From contig NZ_CANMTX010000010.1 of the NCBI RefSeq assembly GCF_947500985.1, positions 1 to 64,000 on the forward strand: 64,000 nt of DNA. The letters are read 5' to 3'. The notes beneath the pieces were generated by a model. That model had not been told where the DNA came from and made no database searches. It saw only the letters and a program-made list of their open reading frames with translations. Made by a program: the position numbers and the translations under genes. This DNA is from an uncultured Maribacter sp. (lineage in GTDB: Bacteria; Bacteroidota; Bacteroidia; Flavobacteriales; Flavobacteriaceae). Below, piece by piece: positions 38,012-46,957 of this stretch (its first letter is position 1; every line of letters starts with the position of its first letter).

Positions 38012-40096
38012 ATGAAAAATTTCAACTTTTTATCAATTTTAATGCTTTTGCTGATTATAGCAAGTTGCTCAGATGACGACAATGCCGTATCCAACGTAAT
38101 CATACCAGCATCTGGTGACATCGCCGGCGGACCCTTTACTTTTTGTGTAGACGGTGTACCTGATATGGTAAGTGGCATAACCCTTAATAGTGAAAGCGCT
38201 ACAGGTACTAGCAGCACATGGGTAATTACTGATGACCAAAATAATATTCTTGGTATTCCTCCAACTTTAGAAGCAGTACAAGGTGTTGATTTTGACGCTG
38301 CGGGTGCAGGTACTTGTTTTATTTGGTACTTAAGATATGAAGAAGGGCTAACCGGACTCGAAATGGGTTTGAATACCAATGGTTTTGAAGGCTCTTTTGA
38401 TTTATCGAACTCCATCGAGGTCCAAAGAAACGAAACCATGGCAGGTGTTCTTTCAGGTGGACCTTATGAATTTACCGTTGATGGTAATGCCGATTTCGTT
38501 ACCGATATTTCTTTAGATGGTGAAAATGCAATAGGTAGCAATAGTACTTTTGTCATTACCGATGATGAACTCAATATTCTTGGATTACCACCAACATTAG
38601 AAGCTGTAAAAGAAGTTGATTTTGACATGGCAGGTGCAGGTGTTTGTCTTATCTGGTATTTACGATATGAAGATGATTTGATCGGTGCCGAAGCAGGTAT
38701 GAATGCGGGAGAACTTGAAGGCTGTTTTAGTTTATCTAATTCTATTCAAGTTACTCGATTAGATGCTGCAAATGCTGGAATAATTTCAGGAGGTCCATTT
38801 AACTTTTGTGTAGATGGTGAAGTAGATAACGTTTATGGAATTACTTTAGACAGCTCAGAATCTACAGGTAGCAGTAGCAGCTGGGTTATTACAGATGAGC
38901 AAGGAAAAATTCTAGGTCTTCCACCTACATTAGAAGCAGTAGAAGGGGTGAATTTTGATGGAGCAGGTGCTGGTACTTGCTTAATATGGTATTTACGCTA
39001 TGAAGGTGAATTGAACGGACTAGCTGTTGATATGAATGCAAATGACCTACAGGGGAATTTTAATTTATCTAATTCAATTGAAGTGGTTAGAAGTAAAACC
39101 GAAGCCGGAGTTTTAACTGGTGGACCATATAAATTCTATGTAGATGGTGAAGCTGACCATGTAACCGATATTATGCTAGATGCCTCTGAAGCTTCAGGAA
39201 CAAATAGCACATGGGTTATTACAGATGAAGAATTGAATATTCTTGGTCTTCCACCAACTATTGATGCTGTTAAAGGTGTAAACTTTGATGCTGCAGGTGT
39301 TGGTACTTGTTTAATTTGGTATTTAAGATATGAAGATGGTTTAGAAGGTGCCGCCATGGGCTATAACGCTGCAGACTTAAACGGATGCTTTGATCTGTCT
39401 AACCCTATTGAAGTTCAAAGAGTACAAGGTGTAAATGCAGGTACTTTAGAAGGAGGTCCATTTAGCTTTTGTGTTGACGGTGAAGTTGATAATGTATATG
39501 GCATTACGCTAGATAATTCCAACGCAACGGGAACTCAAAACACTTGGGTTATTACTGATGATCAAGGAAAAATATTGGGTCTACCTCCAACACTTGAAGC
39601 TGTAGAAGGCGTAAACTTTGATGGTGCCGGTGCAGGAACTTGTTTAATTTGGTACGCACGTTACGAAGGTGAAATTACAGGACTTGCGGTAGATATGAAT
39701 GCAAATAACGTTACAGGAAATTTTGCGCTATCGAACCCATTGACAGTGGTAAGAACAAAACCTGAAGCCGGTACAATTACGGGAGGTCCGTTTGAATTTA
39801 TTGTCGATGAAACTGCTGATTTCGTTACTGGTATTACTTTAACCAACGAAAATGCGTCAGGAGCAAATAGCTCTTGGATAATTACAGATGAATCTGGTAG
39901 AATACTTGGATTGCCACCAACTTTAGCAGATGTACAAGCTGTAGATTTTAACGCTGCCGGTGAAGGAACATGCTTTATCTATTACATTAGATACGAAGAT
40001 GGATTAACAGGTATGGAACCTGGCTGGACATTTGATGAGTTCAATGGCTGTTTTGATATTTCAAACAATATAAAAGTGGTTCGCAAGGTTCATTAA
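38012..40096 (+). CDS. Lipoprotein with six tandem domains arranged as three two-domain units
   Basis: From the ATG at 38012 there are 694 residues. The N-terminus MKNFNFLSILMLLLIIASCSDDDN is a lipoprotein signal with lipobox Cys. Six 110-111-residue repeats follow, each GGPFxFxVDG ... WVITDDQxxILGLPPTLEAV ... GAGTCLIWYLRYE ... LSNSIEVxR. Odd repeats carry FCVDG and a Cys in AGTC; even repeats lack FC but have GCF near the end. No known family was recognised; an Ig-like beta fold on the outer membrane is a guess. The track start at 37967 adds a non-signal extension and is rejected. Confidence 0.85.
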   Translation: MKNFNFLSILMLLLIIASCSDDDNAVSNVIIPASGDIAGGPFTFCVDGVPDMVSGITLNSESATGTSSTWVITDDQNNILGIPPTLEAVQGVDFDAAGAGTCFIWYLRYEEGLTGLEMGLNTNGFEGSFDLSNSIEVQRNETMAGVLSGGPYEFTVDGNADFVTDISLDGENAIGSNSTFVITDDELNILGLPPTLEAVKEVDFDMAGAGVCLIWYLRYEDDLIGAEAGMNAGELEGCFSLSNSIQVTRLDAANAGIISGGPFNFCVDGEVDNVYGITLDSSESTGSSSSWVITDEQGKILGLPPTLEAVEGVNFDGAGAGTCLIWYLRYEGELNGLAVDMNANDLQGNFNLSNSIEVVRSKTEAGVLTGGPYKFYVDGEADHVTDIMLDASEASGTNSTWVITDEELNILGLPPTIDAVKGVNFDAAGVGTCLIWYLRYEDGLEGAAMGYNAADLNGCFDLSNPIEVQRVQGVNAGTLEGGPFSFCVDGEVDNVYGITLDNSNATGTQNTWVITDDQGKILGLPPTLEAVEGVNFDGAGAGTCLIWYARYEGEITGLAVDMNANNVTGNFALSNPLTVVRTKPEAGTITGGPFEFIVDETADFVTGITLTNENASGANSSWIITDESGRILGLPPTLADVQAVDFNAAGEGTCFIYYIRYEDGLTGMEPGWTFDEFNGCFDISNNIKVVRKVH
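38126..40093 (+). repeat. Three copies of a 663-bp two-domain repeat
   Basis: The GG codons opening each repeat lie at 38126, 38456, 38789, 39119, 39452 and 39782: spacings 330, 333, 330, 333, 330. Odd domains resemble odd and even resemble even, so the duplicating unit is 663 bp (221 codons). Confidence 0.9.
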
Positions 40097-40116
40097 TTTA
40101 AAACGAATTCAATAAA

Positions 40117-40152
40117 AAAAGGCTCTGTAATTAAATTTACAGAGCCTTTTTA
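40117..40152. terminator. Bidirectional terminator between the repeat lipoprotein and ppc
   Basis: AAAAGGCTCTGTAA pairs with TTACAGAGCCTTTT (14 bp) across a 6-nt loop; A-run and T-run flank it, serving both converging genes. Confidence 0.9.
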
Positions 40153-40169
40153 AATTTTACTAAAAAATA

Positions 40170-42716
40170 TTATGCCGAATTCCTACTAGCATTAATATTA
40201 CCATATAAAGATCGTGTTACAATTTTCTCATATAACTCTTTATACTCCGTTCCCTCACCTATTCTTTGAAGTGCATATTGTTGTATAACCAATAACGGTA
40301 AAACAATATTCTCTCTAATCTTAATAGACTCTCTAGAAATTGCCTCTTTTTGCATTAAAATTTCCATTCCTGATAATTTCAACAACATTGCTTTAGAAAG
40401 CTGGTATTCTGCCAATAAAATCTCCCAGAATACCCCGTATTCCTCATTCTCTTTCATATAACTGGTCAATTCAAAATAACATTTAGAAAGACTCATCATA
40501 CTATTCATCATTAAAGCTTGAAAGAATGGTACCTCTTGGTAAAGTTTCTGAGCTTCAGCAAATCTTCCACTGTCTTCTAAGTTTTTTAAAGCTGTACCTA
40601 TACCATAATATCCTGGTACATTTTGCTTTAATTGGCTCCAAGAACCTACAAAAGAAATTGCACGTAAATCTGACAACTCTAACTTAGCCTTATTCCCTCT
40701 TTTACCTGGTCTACTACCAATATTTGCTTTTGTATAATATTTAAGCGTACTCATATTTTCTAAATATGGCATAAACTTATCATGATGCTTTAAGTCGTCA
40801 TATTTTTCAAAACTCATTTCAGATAACTCTTCTATCAGCTCTCTATCTGAATCTGATATAACAATTTCCTTCTCTAAAATTGTATTTGATAGTCCGGCTG
40901 TCAATAACTGCTCACTGTTATAAATGAACTGTTCTTTTGTACCATACGTACTAGTAATGGTCTGCCCTTGAATGGTCAGTTGAATTTCGTTATTCGCAAC
41001 TTTATTTGTCTGTGCTGCATAAAAACGATGCGTTTTACCACCACCTCTTGCTGGTGGTCCACCCCTACCGTCAAAGAATATAGCTGCTATACCATGTTCG
41101 TCGCAAACTTCTGAAAGTTCTTCTTTAGTTTTTAAAATAGACCAGTTCGCTTTTAGGTAACCACCATCTTTTGTACCATCAGAAAAACCAAGCATAATAG
41201 TCTGCTTATCATTTCTATTTTTAACGTGCGCTTTATACTCTGGTAAATTGAATAAAAGCTGCATGGTAGCCTGCGCATTATCCATTCCGTTCATTGTTTC
41301 AAACAATGGTACGATATCAAAAGTAATATCTTTACCTGCCCAACCACACCATCTAAATAGTGCATAAACAAAAAGAATAGAGAATACATCTTCAGAATTA
41401 CTAATGATGTATCTATTACAACCTTCTTCGCCATTCTTATCTTGAATGGTCTGTAGTTGAAGTATGTTCTTAACAGTATCTTTTACAATATCTTCTTCAT
41501 AATCATCTGCTACTAAATTCAAATTCTCATGTAAAAGAATATCAATCAATTTTTCTTCAGATAATTCACTTAGGTCTTCTTTGATCAATCCGTTCTTTTT
41601 CAAAACCTCAACCATCACCTTAGTATGCATACTATGGTCTTGACGAATATCTATCGTTGCAAAGTGAACTTTAAAGATTTTCACCTTATCAATTAACAGC
41701 TCTAAATCTTTTAAATAAAGGCTCTGATATTTTTCAATAAGTATTAATCTGATTTCTTCTAACGGTATAATTAAATCTTCATAACCAATATCTTTAGAGC
41801 TATCGAACATAGCGGTATAAAGATTAGATCTTAACTTTTGTAATGGTTCTTGAACATCTTTAAAGGTAAGTTTATGAACCAGCCCTTTTAAATCGTTGTA
41901 ATAGCACTTCATTAAAGTTAAACGAAGCTCGTTCATTACATCTCTAGTAATATCTGCTGTTACGAACGGATTACCGTCACGGTCACCACCAGGCCAAAAA
42001 CCTAATTTTACTATATCATGATTTTCAAAGGCTTTTGATCCTACACTACCTTTGATATATGCATACATTTCACCAATAGCATCATAGTATACATGTCTTA
42101 ATGTATAAATAATATTTTTTGCTTCATCTAAAGGTGTAGGCTTCTTAGCGTTTATTAAAGATGTGAGTCCTAATTGTTGTAGACCTACATCGATCTCATC
42201 TATTTTATCTTCTAAGATTAATGTTCTAAGATTGGTGATTATATCTAAAACTGCTGGTGTATAGAACTGTGTTGGGTGCGCTGTAAGCACTATTCTTGCG
42301 CTGAAATTACTCAGTTTATCCCAAATAGTATCCCATGAATTATTTTTCTCAACTAACTGAAAATAATCTTTCAATGATAAAGAACTAGAATGTTTTTGCA
42401 ACTTCGGGAACGCAGCATCTTCTACACTATCATAAAGAACCACTTGGCGCTCTACGTACTGGATAATACGGAACATAAAATCTATCTGCTCTTTTTCTGA
42501 TTTTATTTCTACAAAGTTCTCAAAAAAGTTTTCTAGAATTTCTTTCGGATTAAGACCTTCGCTCAATCCCTTTTCAGATTGATTCAGCAATAACGGAATC
42601 AACATACCCACATTCTCAATATTCTTATAGGGTAGGTTTAAAAATAGACTGTTATAGACATTAAACTTATTTTGGACAGATTTCTTAAATTCTGCCAACC
42701 TTTCTTGTTGTTGCAT
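40170..42716 (-). CDS. ppc: Phosphoenolpyruvate carboxylase
   Basis: This enzyme makes oxaloacetate from PEP and bicarbonate, replenishing the TCA cycle. The 848-residue protein has the catalytic-loop motifs LTAHPTQF, GFWPGGDRDGNPFVT, LGFSDGTKDGGYLKANW, FFDGRGGPPARGGG and SFVGSWSQ. It is the Bacteroidota form with TQ where E. coli has TE after AHP. Monocistronic by context. Confidence 0.94.
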   Translation of the reverse strand: MQQQERLAEFKKSVQNKFNVYNSLFLNLPYKNIENVGMLIPLLLNQSEKGLSEGLNPKEILENFFENFVEIKSEKEQIDFMFRIIQYVERQVVLYDSVEDAAFPKLQKHSSSLSLKDYFQLVEKNNSWDTIWDKLSNFSARIVLTAHPTQFYTPAVLDIITNLRTLILEDKIDEIDVGLQQLGLTSLINAKKPTPLDEAKNIIYTLRHVYYDAIGEMYAYIKGSVGSKAFENHDIVKLGFWPGGDRDGNPFVTADITRDVMNELRLTLMKCYYNDLKGLVHKLTFKDVQEPLQKLRSNLYTAMFDSSKDIGYEDLIIPLEEIRLILIEKYQSLYLKDLELLIDKVKIFKVHFATIDIRQDHSMHTKVMVEVLKKNGLIKEDLSELSEEKLIDILLHENLNLVADDYEEDIVKDTVKNILQLQTIQDKNGEEGCNRYIISNSEDVFSILFVYALFRWCGWAGKDITFDIVPLFETMNGMDNAQATMQLLFNLPEYKAHVKNRNDKQTIMLGFSDGTKDGGYLKANWSILKTKEELSEVCDEHGIAAIFFDGRGGPPARGGGKTHRFYAAQTNKVANNEIQLTIQGQTITSTYGTKEQFIYNSEQLLTAGLSNTILEKEIVISDSDRELIEELSEMSFEKYDDLKHHDKFMPYLENMSTLKYYTKANIGSRPGKRGNKAKLELSDLRAISFVGSWSQLKQNVPGYYGIGTALKNLEDSGRFAEAQKLYQEVPFFQALMMNSMMSLSKCYFELTSYMKENEEYGVFWEILLAEYQLSKAMLLKLSGMEILMQKEAISRESIKIRENIVLPLLVIQQYALQRIGEGTEYKELYEKIVTRSLYGNINASRNSA

Positions 42717-43013
42717 ATATTAAAAACTTTGGACCATACCGTTATGGCAAACTTGCTAAAATTCGAACATAAATATCGCTATTCCAAGAGAATTTGGAGA
42801 ATGATTTTTGTGAAATATCAATTTCATAGAAGTATACCACAAAATAGTGCGTATTGACAACAAATATTCCATAAAACAGCTAATGCTTTCTACCTTTACA
42901 TTGTAAATAAGTAATAAAATTTTTCATTTTCATATAGTGTTCTCGTAAAAGAGTCTTGTTTTAAAAGCAAGACTCTTTTTAGTTTTAAGAAGTTTTGAAA
43001 ATATCTTTTCGGG
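42717..43013. other. Intergenic region upstream of ppc
   Basis: The gap between ppc and the UDG-like gene carries no convincing gene. A 37-codon plus-strand reading (MANLLKFEHKYRYSKRIW) inside the track ORF 42672-42857 has no supporting signal. The one clear element is the hairpin at 42947-42979. Confidence 0.5.
42947..42979. terminator. Terminator downstream of the UDG-like gene
   Basis: AAAAGAGTCTTG pairs with CAAGACTCTTTT (12 bp) over a 9-nt loop. It is 35 bp beyond the stop of the minus-strand UDG-like gene. The better T-run (TTTTT) is on the plus strand, although no plus-strand gene precedes it. Confidence 0.8.
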
Positions 43014-43682
43014 TCAGAAATAATCTTTATACTGTAGCACTCTAAAATCTATCGTATTAAAAGTAAGATCTTGCATCTTCATCTTCTTATAACCAACAAG
43101 ACTACCCACTGCCCTATTTGCCGCCCCAGAAGGTGCAATTAAACAAACTGTTTTAATAGTTTTACCAGTGATGGGATGAGTGAATTCATGAATTCTAGGT
43201 ACTTCATCAGAAATTCTTACTAGCGACACCGAGTACTCTTTTAAATGCTTTCTAAAAAAGTATTCAGGACCATTTTTGCTGTTACCTCCTGTAAATAAAA
43301 GCGTATGTACTTTGGTATACTTTTCTAAATAACTCAACACATCTCTTAATTCAATATTTTGCATACCAATATCTGAGGCATCTATTTTTGTACGTTCTGC
43401 TGAAGCTACAATATCACATACTCCGATCTTTCTATCTCTCAAAAATGCTTTGCGTTGTTCTATTGCCTGATCAGTAGTTTCAAATGCTAGATTTAAATCG
43501 AAAATTTTATTTAGAATAGGCCATAACTGTCCGTCTTTACTACCATAACAGAAATCAACATCACCTTTTTTCAACTCGCCAGTAGTAAAACGTGGCGGTG
43601 GCAAAGTACCTACAATTAGTTTTTCGGTAGTATGGTCAATAAAAGGTTCGTAAGGGTGCGTATGGTTAAATACGTATTGCAT
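43014..43682 (-). CDS. Uracil-DNA glycosylase superfamily protein
   Basis: The 222-residue protein shows UDG-like motifs: LIVGTLPPPRF near the N-terminus, a central LLFTGGNSKNG and a late LIAPSGAANRAVG. The usual catalytic Asp/Asn after GxxPG is not in standard form, so it is a divergent member and enzyme activity is uncertain. It is divergent from the tiny bTHX gene. It could be a base-excision repair glycosylase or an inactive relative. Confidence 0.65.
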   Translation of the reverse strand: MQYVFNHTHPYEPFIDHTTEKLIVGTLPPPRFTTGELKKGDVDFCYGSKDGQLWPILNKIFDLNLAFETTDQAIEQRKAFLRDRKIGVCDIVASAERTKIDASDIGMQNIELRDVLSYLEKYTKVHTLLFTGGNSKNGPEYFFRKHLKEYSVSLVRISDEVPRIHEFTHPITGKTIKTVCLIAPSGAANRAVGSLVGYKKMKMQDLTFNTIDFRVLQYKDYF

Positions 43683-43765
43683 TAGTGATTTATTTTCATG
43701 AGTCTATTATACAGACAAATGATTTCTAAATTACTAACTTTAAAAGAAACCTAATTAAACGAGTT

Positions 43766-43894
43766 ATGGGAAAGGGAGATAAAAAATCAAAAAAAGGGAA
43801 AATATCTAATAATTCTTACGGGGCAAGACGACCACGTAAAATTAAAAAAAGACCTACTATTGAAGAAAAGATAAAAATTAGTAAAAAGAAATAA
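43766..43894 (+). CDS. 30S ribosomal protein bTHX
   Basis: A 42-residue very basic ORF, MGKGDKKSKKGKISNNSYG followed by ARRPRKIKKRP, matches the THX/S31 type peptide (MGKGD... YG..RPRK) that sits in the 30S head. It is below the ORF track cut-off. It converges with the next minus-strand gene with two bases between stops. The longer acidic/basic tail TIEEKIKISKKK is a lineage-specific extension. Confidence 0.88.
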   Translation: MGKGDKKSKKGKISNNSYGARRPRKIKKRPTIEEKIKISKKK

Positions 43895-43896
43895 CC

Positions 43897-44262
43897 TTAA
43901 TCATCTATTCTAAATGTTAGCCCTACTTGATTTTCTTCATCTAAAGTAATCTCGTAGGTATAAAAACCTAATGGTAATGAGTCTGAAGATACTTCTGCAG
44001 GGGTATAATTCAAACTAGTTGAATCTGTAAGAATTGATATTGTAGTATTGGCATAGCCAGTTTCAAATTCCATATACTCAGAAAACTTACCAGCTTCTAC
44101 ATTCTCATAAACAGTATCTTTCTCTGCTACACGAACTTCTGTAAACAAAAGTTCTGTACTGTTTAGAATACGAATATTAACCAAGTTAACTTCGTCATCT
44201 CTATCTGTGCAAGAGAATAGTAATACAACACAAATTACAGAAAGCAATAGAACCCTTTTCAT
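43897..44262 (-). CDS. Small lipoprotein of unknown function
   Basis: The 121-residue protein has a lipoprotein signal (MKRVLLLSVICVVLLFSCTD). The mature part is acidic and probably beta-rich (VNIRILNSTELLFTEVRVAE; GFYTYEITLDEEN). No family recognised. It lies 45 bp after yaaA on the same strand. Confidence 0.8.
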   Translation of the reverse strand: MKRVLLLSVICVVLLFSCTDRDDEVNLVNIRILNSTELLFTEVRVAEKDTVYENVEAGKFSEYMEFETGYANTTISILTDSTSLNYTPAEVSSDSLPLGFYTYEITLDEENQVGLTFRIDD

Positions 44263-44307
44263 AGACGTATTTTATATAGCTAAGAACGAAAAAGAGTAGA
44301 TTATATT

Positions 44308-45069
44308 TTATCTAATAAAGACTGGCTGGTTTTCTTTTAAGGTATGCTCTTGACTAAATTCATAATCGTCTAGATTAAAACCTTTTATATCGGTAAGTGT
44401 TTTTGCGTCTGAGTCTAAAATATATCTTACCATAGCACCTCTAGCTTTCTTGGCAAAGAAGCTTATTATTTTCAATTTATCATTTTTCCAATCTTTGAAA
44501 ATCGGTGTAATAATTTCTGCTTTAATATGCTTTGGTTGTAGCGCACTATAATATTCATTACTTGCCAAATTAACAAGCAATTCACCATCGGTCATTTCAT
44601 CATTTAAATGATCAGTAAGCCTACTACCCCAATATTCATATAAGTTCTTATTTCTACCAATTTTTAATGAAGTACCCATTTCTAAACGGTAAGGCTGCAT
44701 TAAATCTAGAGGTTTCAGCATACCATATTGTCCCGATAAAATTCTAAGGCTTTGTTGTAGCTTATCCATTTTTTCTTCGGATAAAGTGTAAGCGTCTAAC
44801 CCTGTATATACATCACCGCTAAAGGCATATATTGCCGGTCTAGAATTCTCTGGTGTAAACGGTGTTGTAAAATCTTGATTACGCTGCCAGTTCAGTTGCG
44901 CCAAATTATCTGAAATAGACATCAATTCTGAAAGTGCTACCGGCTTCTTTTTCTTTAGAATTTTATTTAGCTTTTCAGCATCTTCTATAAATTTTGGAGA
45001 AGTAAATTTTGCCATCGGAAGTTCACTTTCGTAATTCAATGACTTAGCCGGAGAAATAACAATTTTCAT
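44308..45069 (-). CDS. yaaA: Peroxide stress protein YaaA (DUF328)
   Basis: In E. coli YaaA lowers intracellular free iron under peroxide stress and binds DNA. The 253-residue protein has the family signature [57 protein letters not shown] and [13 protein letters not shown]. Family is certain; the role here is taken from the E. coli homologue. Confidence 0.93.
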   Translation of the reverse strand: MKIVISPAKSLNYESELPMAKFTSPKFIEDAEKLNKILKKKKPVALSELMSISDNLAQLNWQRNQDFTTPFTPENSRPAIYAFSGDVYTGLDAYTLSEEKMDKLQQSLRILSGQYGMLKPLDLMQPYRLEMGTSLKIGRNKNLYEYWGSRLTDHLNDEMTDGELLVNLASNEYYSALQPKHIKAEIITPIFKDWKNDKLKIISFFAKKARGAMVRYILDSDAKTLTDIKGFNLDDYEFSQEHTLKENQPVFIR

Positions 45070-45159
45070 AGTGCAATTTTAGATGCCCAAAAATAAACAG
45101 GATAAGTAGGAAGACCTACAAAAGATAAAAAAGAGTTTAAATAGCGGTATCGAAGAAAC

Positions 45160-46191
45160 TTATTCTGTGCTGTTTTTAGTGTAACCACGCCATTTTTCAA
45201 TAGCTTTGGTCATATCTTCTGGCACTTCTGAATCGAAACTCATACGTTCACCGGTTACTGGGTGTACAAAACCTAATGTCTTCGCATGTAACGCCTGCCT
45301 AGGTAATAATTTAAAAGTGTTCTCAACAAATTGCTTGTATTTTGTAAAGGTTGTTCCTTTTAAAATTTTCTCACCACCATAACGTTCATCATTAAATAAC
45401 GTATGGCCTATGTACTTCATATGCACACGAATTTGATGTGTTCTACCTGTCTCCAATTTACATGACACAAGTGTAACATACCCTAATCTTTCTAATACCT
45501 TGAAATGAGTAACGGCTGCTTTACCTTCTTCCCCTTCAGGAAAAACATGCATTTGTAGACGGTTTTTAGGGTTTCTACCTACATGACCTACTACTGTACC
45601 TTCGTCTTCTTCTACATTACCCCAAACTAAAGCTACATACTCTCGTTCAGAAGTTTTATCGAAAAATTGTTTTGCCAAATGGGTCATGGCAGCTTCGGTC
45701 TTTGCTACTACTAATAAACCAGAAGTATCTTTATCTATACGATGCACCAAACCTGGTCTCTCATTACTATTTGCCGGTAAATTATCGGTATGAAAAATTA
45801 AGGCATTTATTAATGTACCCGAATAATTACCATGACCTGGGTGAACCACCATACCTGCAGGTTTGTTAACTACCAAGAGTACATCATCTTCATAGACGAT
45901 ATCTAATGGAATATCTTCTGGTACCAACAAAAACTCATGTGGCGGATGCTCAAATAATACCTTGACCTCATCGCCTGCTTTGACCTTATAATTAGATTTT
46001 ACAATCTCATCATTAACCCAAACATGACCGCCTTTTGCAGATTGTTGTATTTTATTTCTTGTAGCATTTTCAATGAAATTCATTAAAAATTTATCTACAC
46101 GTAAAGGCTCTTGCCCTTTTGACGCTACTACCCTATGGTGCTCAAAAAGCTCTCCATCTTCATTCTCTGGCTGCACAATATTCTCCTCCAT
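45160..46191 (-). CDS. rluD: RluA-family 23S rRNA pseudouridine synthase (RluD-like)
   Basis: The 343-residue protein has an N-terminal S4 domain (PLRVDKFLMNFIENATRNKIQ) and the catalytic HRIDKDTSGLLVVAKT with the essential Asp, then LETGRTHQIRVHMKYIGH. The S4 domain and length fit RluC/RluD; RluD is the closer guess. It overlaps nothing but abuts the PASTA gene (stop TAG and next start adjacent), so they are cotranscribed. Confidence 0.88.
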   Translation of the reverse strand: MEENIVQPENEDGELFEHHRVVASKGQEPLRVDKFLMNFIENATRNKIQQSAKGGHVWVNDEIVKSNYKVKAGDEVKVLFEHPPHEFLLVPEDIPLDIVYEDDVLLVVNKPAGMVVHPGHGNYSGTLINALIFHTDNLPANSNERPGLVHRIDKDTSGLLVVAKTEAAMTHLAKQFFDKTSEREYVALVWGNVEEDEGTVVGHVGRNPKNRLQMHVFPEGEEGKAAVTHFKVLERLGYVTLVSCKLETGRTHQIRVHMKYIGHTLFNDERYGGEKILKGTTFTKYKQFVENTFKLLPRQALHAKTLGFVHPVTGERMSFDSEVPEDMTKAIEKWRGYTKNSTE

Positions 46192-46782
46192 CTAATCTTC
46201 AGATTCCGATTTAATTACCGCTCTTTCTGTAATACTACCATTACCACAAATCAACTCTATTTTAGAAGTTTTAGGTAGCTTATCGCCAGGCTTAACATAC
46301 TTGCCCTTAAATTTTATTTGGTATACCATATCCTTACCCAACTCGTCTACATAGGTTACCCTTTGTACATCTAAACCCACTGCCTTCAACATAGAAGATG
46401 CGTTACGCTTGGTTACTTGAATAATTTTAGGAACGGTTACTTTTTTATATCCTGACGGATTAACGGTAAAATATATTTTTCTATTCTCCTTTACTTTTGA
46501 ACCTGCAGTAGGATCCTGCTCAATGATAGAAAACCTAGGGTAATCTGGATTGTAATTTGCCGAATCAAGCACTTCATATCTTAAGCCTGCTTCTTCAATA
46601 GATTTTCTCATATCCATAACAGATTTTTTTGAGAAATCTGGCACTTCTACAAACTCACCATGATTGGTGGTACTGTTCAGGTATCTTAATGTGACAAAAA
46701 TCACAATCGTCAATACCAACAACGCAAGACCAAGCTGAATTAAAAAAGTCTTACTTTTTAAAAAATTGAAAAAATTCCTCAT
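46192..46782 (-). CDS. PASTA domain membrane protein
   Basis: From the ATG at 46782 it has 196 residues: a short cytoplasmic tail, one membrane helix (FLIQLGLALLVLTIVIFVTL), then two to three PASTA domains (VPDFSKKSVMDMRKSIEEAG; EQDPTAGSKVKENRKIYF). There is no kinase domain. PASTA domains bind peptidoglycan or its precursors. Its divergent neighbour is ddl. The track's TTG start at 46803 overlaps a -7-like element and is rejected. Confidence 0.88.
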   Translation of the reverse strand: MRNFFNFLKSKTFLIQLGLALLVLTIVIFVTLRYLNSTTNHGEFVEVPDFSKKSVMDMRKSIEEAGLRYEVLDSANYNPDYPRFSIIEQDPTAGSKVKENRKIYFTVNPSGYKKVTVPKIIQVTKRNASSMLKAVGLDVQRVTYVDELGKDMVYQIKFKGKYVKPGDKLPKTSKIELICGNGSITERAVIKSESED

Positions 46783-46800
46783 ACATATTATTTGACCAGA

Positions 46801-46808
46801 CAAATATA
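46801..46808 (-). promoter_or_regulatory. Candidate -7 element of the PASTA-rluD operon
   Basis: TATATTTG on the minus strand, with the ATG 18 nt further on. No TTG is found at 19-nt spacing. Confidence 0.45.
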
Positions 46809-46957
46809 GTAAATGCCCACATACCTTTTAGCAGCTTCGGTTTATAGTTACATCTTACTTAAAAAATTTAATTCATTTTTTATGAATGCTGTTCGTTTTC
46901 TTTTTTATTTTATTTCAATACTTCATCTTTGCTTTCACATTCTTAATAGACCATAAA

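Noticed and set aside
37978-38439. 153-residue minus-strand ORF opposite the repeat lipoprotein
   Set aside because: Shadow of a repeat-rich gene; similar shadows recur at 39136-39357 and 39661-39846 because the repeats recur.
42672-42857. 61-residue plus-strand ORF overlapping the ppc start
   Set aside because: No promoter, no recognisable family and most of it is upstream regulatory DNA of ppc; kept only as a remote possibility.
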